From assembly GCA_934338765.1 (NCBI GenBank), contig CAKRHL010000131.1:1-6167 (forward strand): a stretch of DNA of 6,167 bases. The letters are read 5' to 3'. Below are positions 5,655 through 6,167 of this stretch, in pieces. The position numbers and the translations under genes are program-made. Position 1 is the stretch's first letter. Every line of letters starts with the position of its first letter. The DNA comes from an uncultured Lachnospiraceae bacterium (GTDB lineage: Bacteria; Bacillota; Clostridia; Lachnospirales; Lachnospiraceae). A model generated the notes under the pieces. It did not search any database. It saw only the letters and a list, made by a program, of their open reading frames with translations, and was not told the DNA's origin.

Positions 5655-5704
5655 CAGTAGCTGCCGCAATGATCCTTTGCCGTCAGATTTCCGGCGGCAG
5701 ACTG
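5655..5704 (+). promoter_or_regulatory. Hairpin in the gap between response regulator and kinase genes
   Basis: CTGCCGC (5661-5667) pairs perfectly with GCGGCAG (5694-5700); after a 2-nt bulge, CAGT (5655-5658) pairs with ACTG (5701-5704), giving 11 pairs around a 26-nt loop. A run of five T follows only at 5713-5717, too far off for a clear intrinsic terminator. It may weaken or tune read-through into the kinase gene, or mark an RNA-processing site. The 94-bp gap itself is long for a regulator/kinase pair, which often overlap or nearly touch. Confidence 0.4.
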
Positions 5705-5743
5705 CATGACACTTTTTATTAACTAAGTAGAAGGGTGATTTTT

Positions 5744-6167
5744 ATGTTTGATAAACTCCATCGCCAGCTCACCATATTCTGTACTGCCACGATCGGTGCG
5801 ATCCTTGTGATCCTGAGCCTCCTGTGTCTTTTTTATGCCAGACAATCCATGATCCAGACAGACCGCAGCTCCTTTCAAAAACAGTTAAATACTATCCTGA
5901 CCAGCCTGCAGAGCCAGGAGTACATTTCCCACCAATGGTTAAACCAGATGCAGAATGAATATCGTTTTTCCATTTATCTGTACGATAACGGAGAACCCCT
6001 TTACTATGAGCAGTTACATGAAGATACCTCCGGTAAACGCCAGACCTCTCTGCGGGAAAAAGCGATCCGCAGATCCCAGGTCGATATTTTTTATGATAAT
6101 TCCGGCGAGAGTGCTTATCATGAAGAATTTTCCCTGCGGGAAAGCAGCCACAGCTATTATACTTCCG
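5744..6167 (+). CDS. Membrane sensor histidine kinase, N-terminal part (runs off right edge)
   Basis: An ATG at 5744, with AAGGG 8 nt upstream, opens 141 codons without a stop to the window edge. Seen: a short basic start (MFDKLHRQL), one hydrophobic segment (about 9-31, including IGAILVILSLLCLFY), then a polar, Gln/Ser/Tyr-rich region from about 33 onward. That matches the N-terminus of a sensor kinase with an extracytoplasmic sensing domain. The second membrane segment, HAMP, His-containing dimerisation and ATPase domains would lie outside the window, so no catalytic residue is visible. The assignment rests on position directly after an OmpR-family regulator in the same direction and on this topology. 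The sensing region is not recognised as any named domain. Confidence 0.75.
   Translation, partial: MFDKLHRQLTIFCTATIGAILVILSLLCLFYARQSMIQTDRSSFQKQLNTILTSLQSQEYISHQWLNQMQNEYRFSIYLYDNGEPLYYEQLHEDTSGKRQTSLREKAIRRSQVDIFYDNSGESAYHEEFSLRESSHSYYTS

Noticed and set aside
5655..5720. Intrinsic terminator after the response regulator
   Set aside because: The hairpin is real, but its loop is large and the T-run begins about 9 nt after the stem, and a same-direction kinase gene follows with its own ribosome binding site. Kept only as a regulatory hairpin.
5669..5722. 17-codon plus-strand reading frame in the regulator-kinase gap (MILCRQISGG...)
   Set aside because: No ribosome binding site and it lies within the hairpin region; too short to support.

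Overview
The window looks like chromosomal DNA of a low-to-medium GC Gram-positive anaerobe, most likely a Clostridia / Lachnospiraceae-type gut bacterium. This rests on AAGGAG/GGAGG-type ribosome binding sites, a lipoprotein-type (Gram-positive) solute-binding protein, a sugar importer with no ATPase beside it, and general protein style. It is an inference from character, not from a database match.

Layout. Two transcription units diverge from a 245-bp regulatory region (about 4733-4977). Leftwards (minus strand) runs a tight four-gene operon: a large lipoprotein with an N-terminal beta-propeller-like region fused to a family 1 ABC solute-binding domain (2474-4732), a MalF/UgpA-type permease (to 1555), a MalG/UgpE-type permease (691-1539), and, 4 nt further on, the N-terminal part of an HlyD/MacA-type efflux adaptor that runs off the left edge (1-686). 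Rightwards (plus strand) runs a two-component system: an OmpR/PhoB-family response regulator (4978-5649) and, after a 94-bp gap containing a hairpin, the start of a membrane sensor histidine kinase that runs off the right edge (5744-6167).

How the parts may work together. The lipoprotein would capture a ligand, probably a carbohydrate, outside the cell and deliver it to the two permeases. No ATPase is present here, so it is either beyond the window or a shared MsmX/MsmK-type subunit. The efflux adaptor is an unexpected operon partner for an importer and suggests that import and export functions are controlled together. The divergent two-component system is the obvious candidate regulator.

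The intergenic region is highly structured. Each direction has a TGn-extended -10 box, a predicted leader of about 70 nt, and a GTCCG...CGGAC hairpin placed just before the Shine-Dalgarno sequence. Between the promoters lie A/T tracts, a TTAAAGA direct repeat with 11-bp period (a typical OmpR-family binding-site geometry) and a TCTGGAAA direct repeat with 12-bp period. The most interesting aspects are the propeller/solute-binding fusion, the importer-plus-efflux-adaptor operon, and the mirror-image leaders. No RNA genes, mobile elements or CRISPR arrays were seen.
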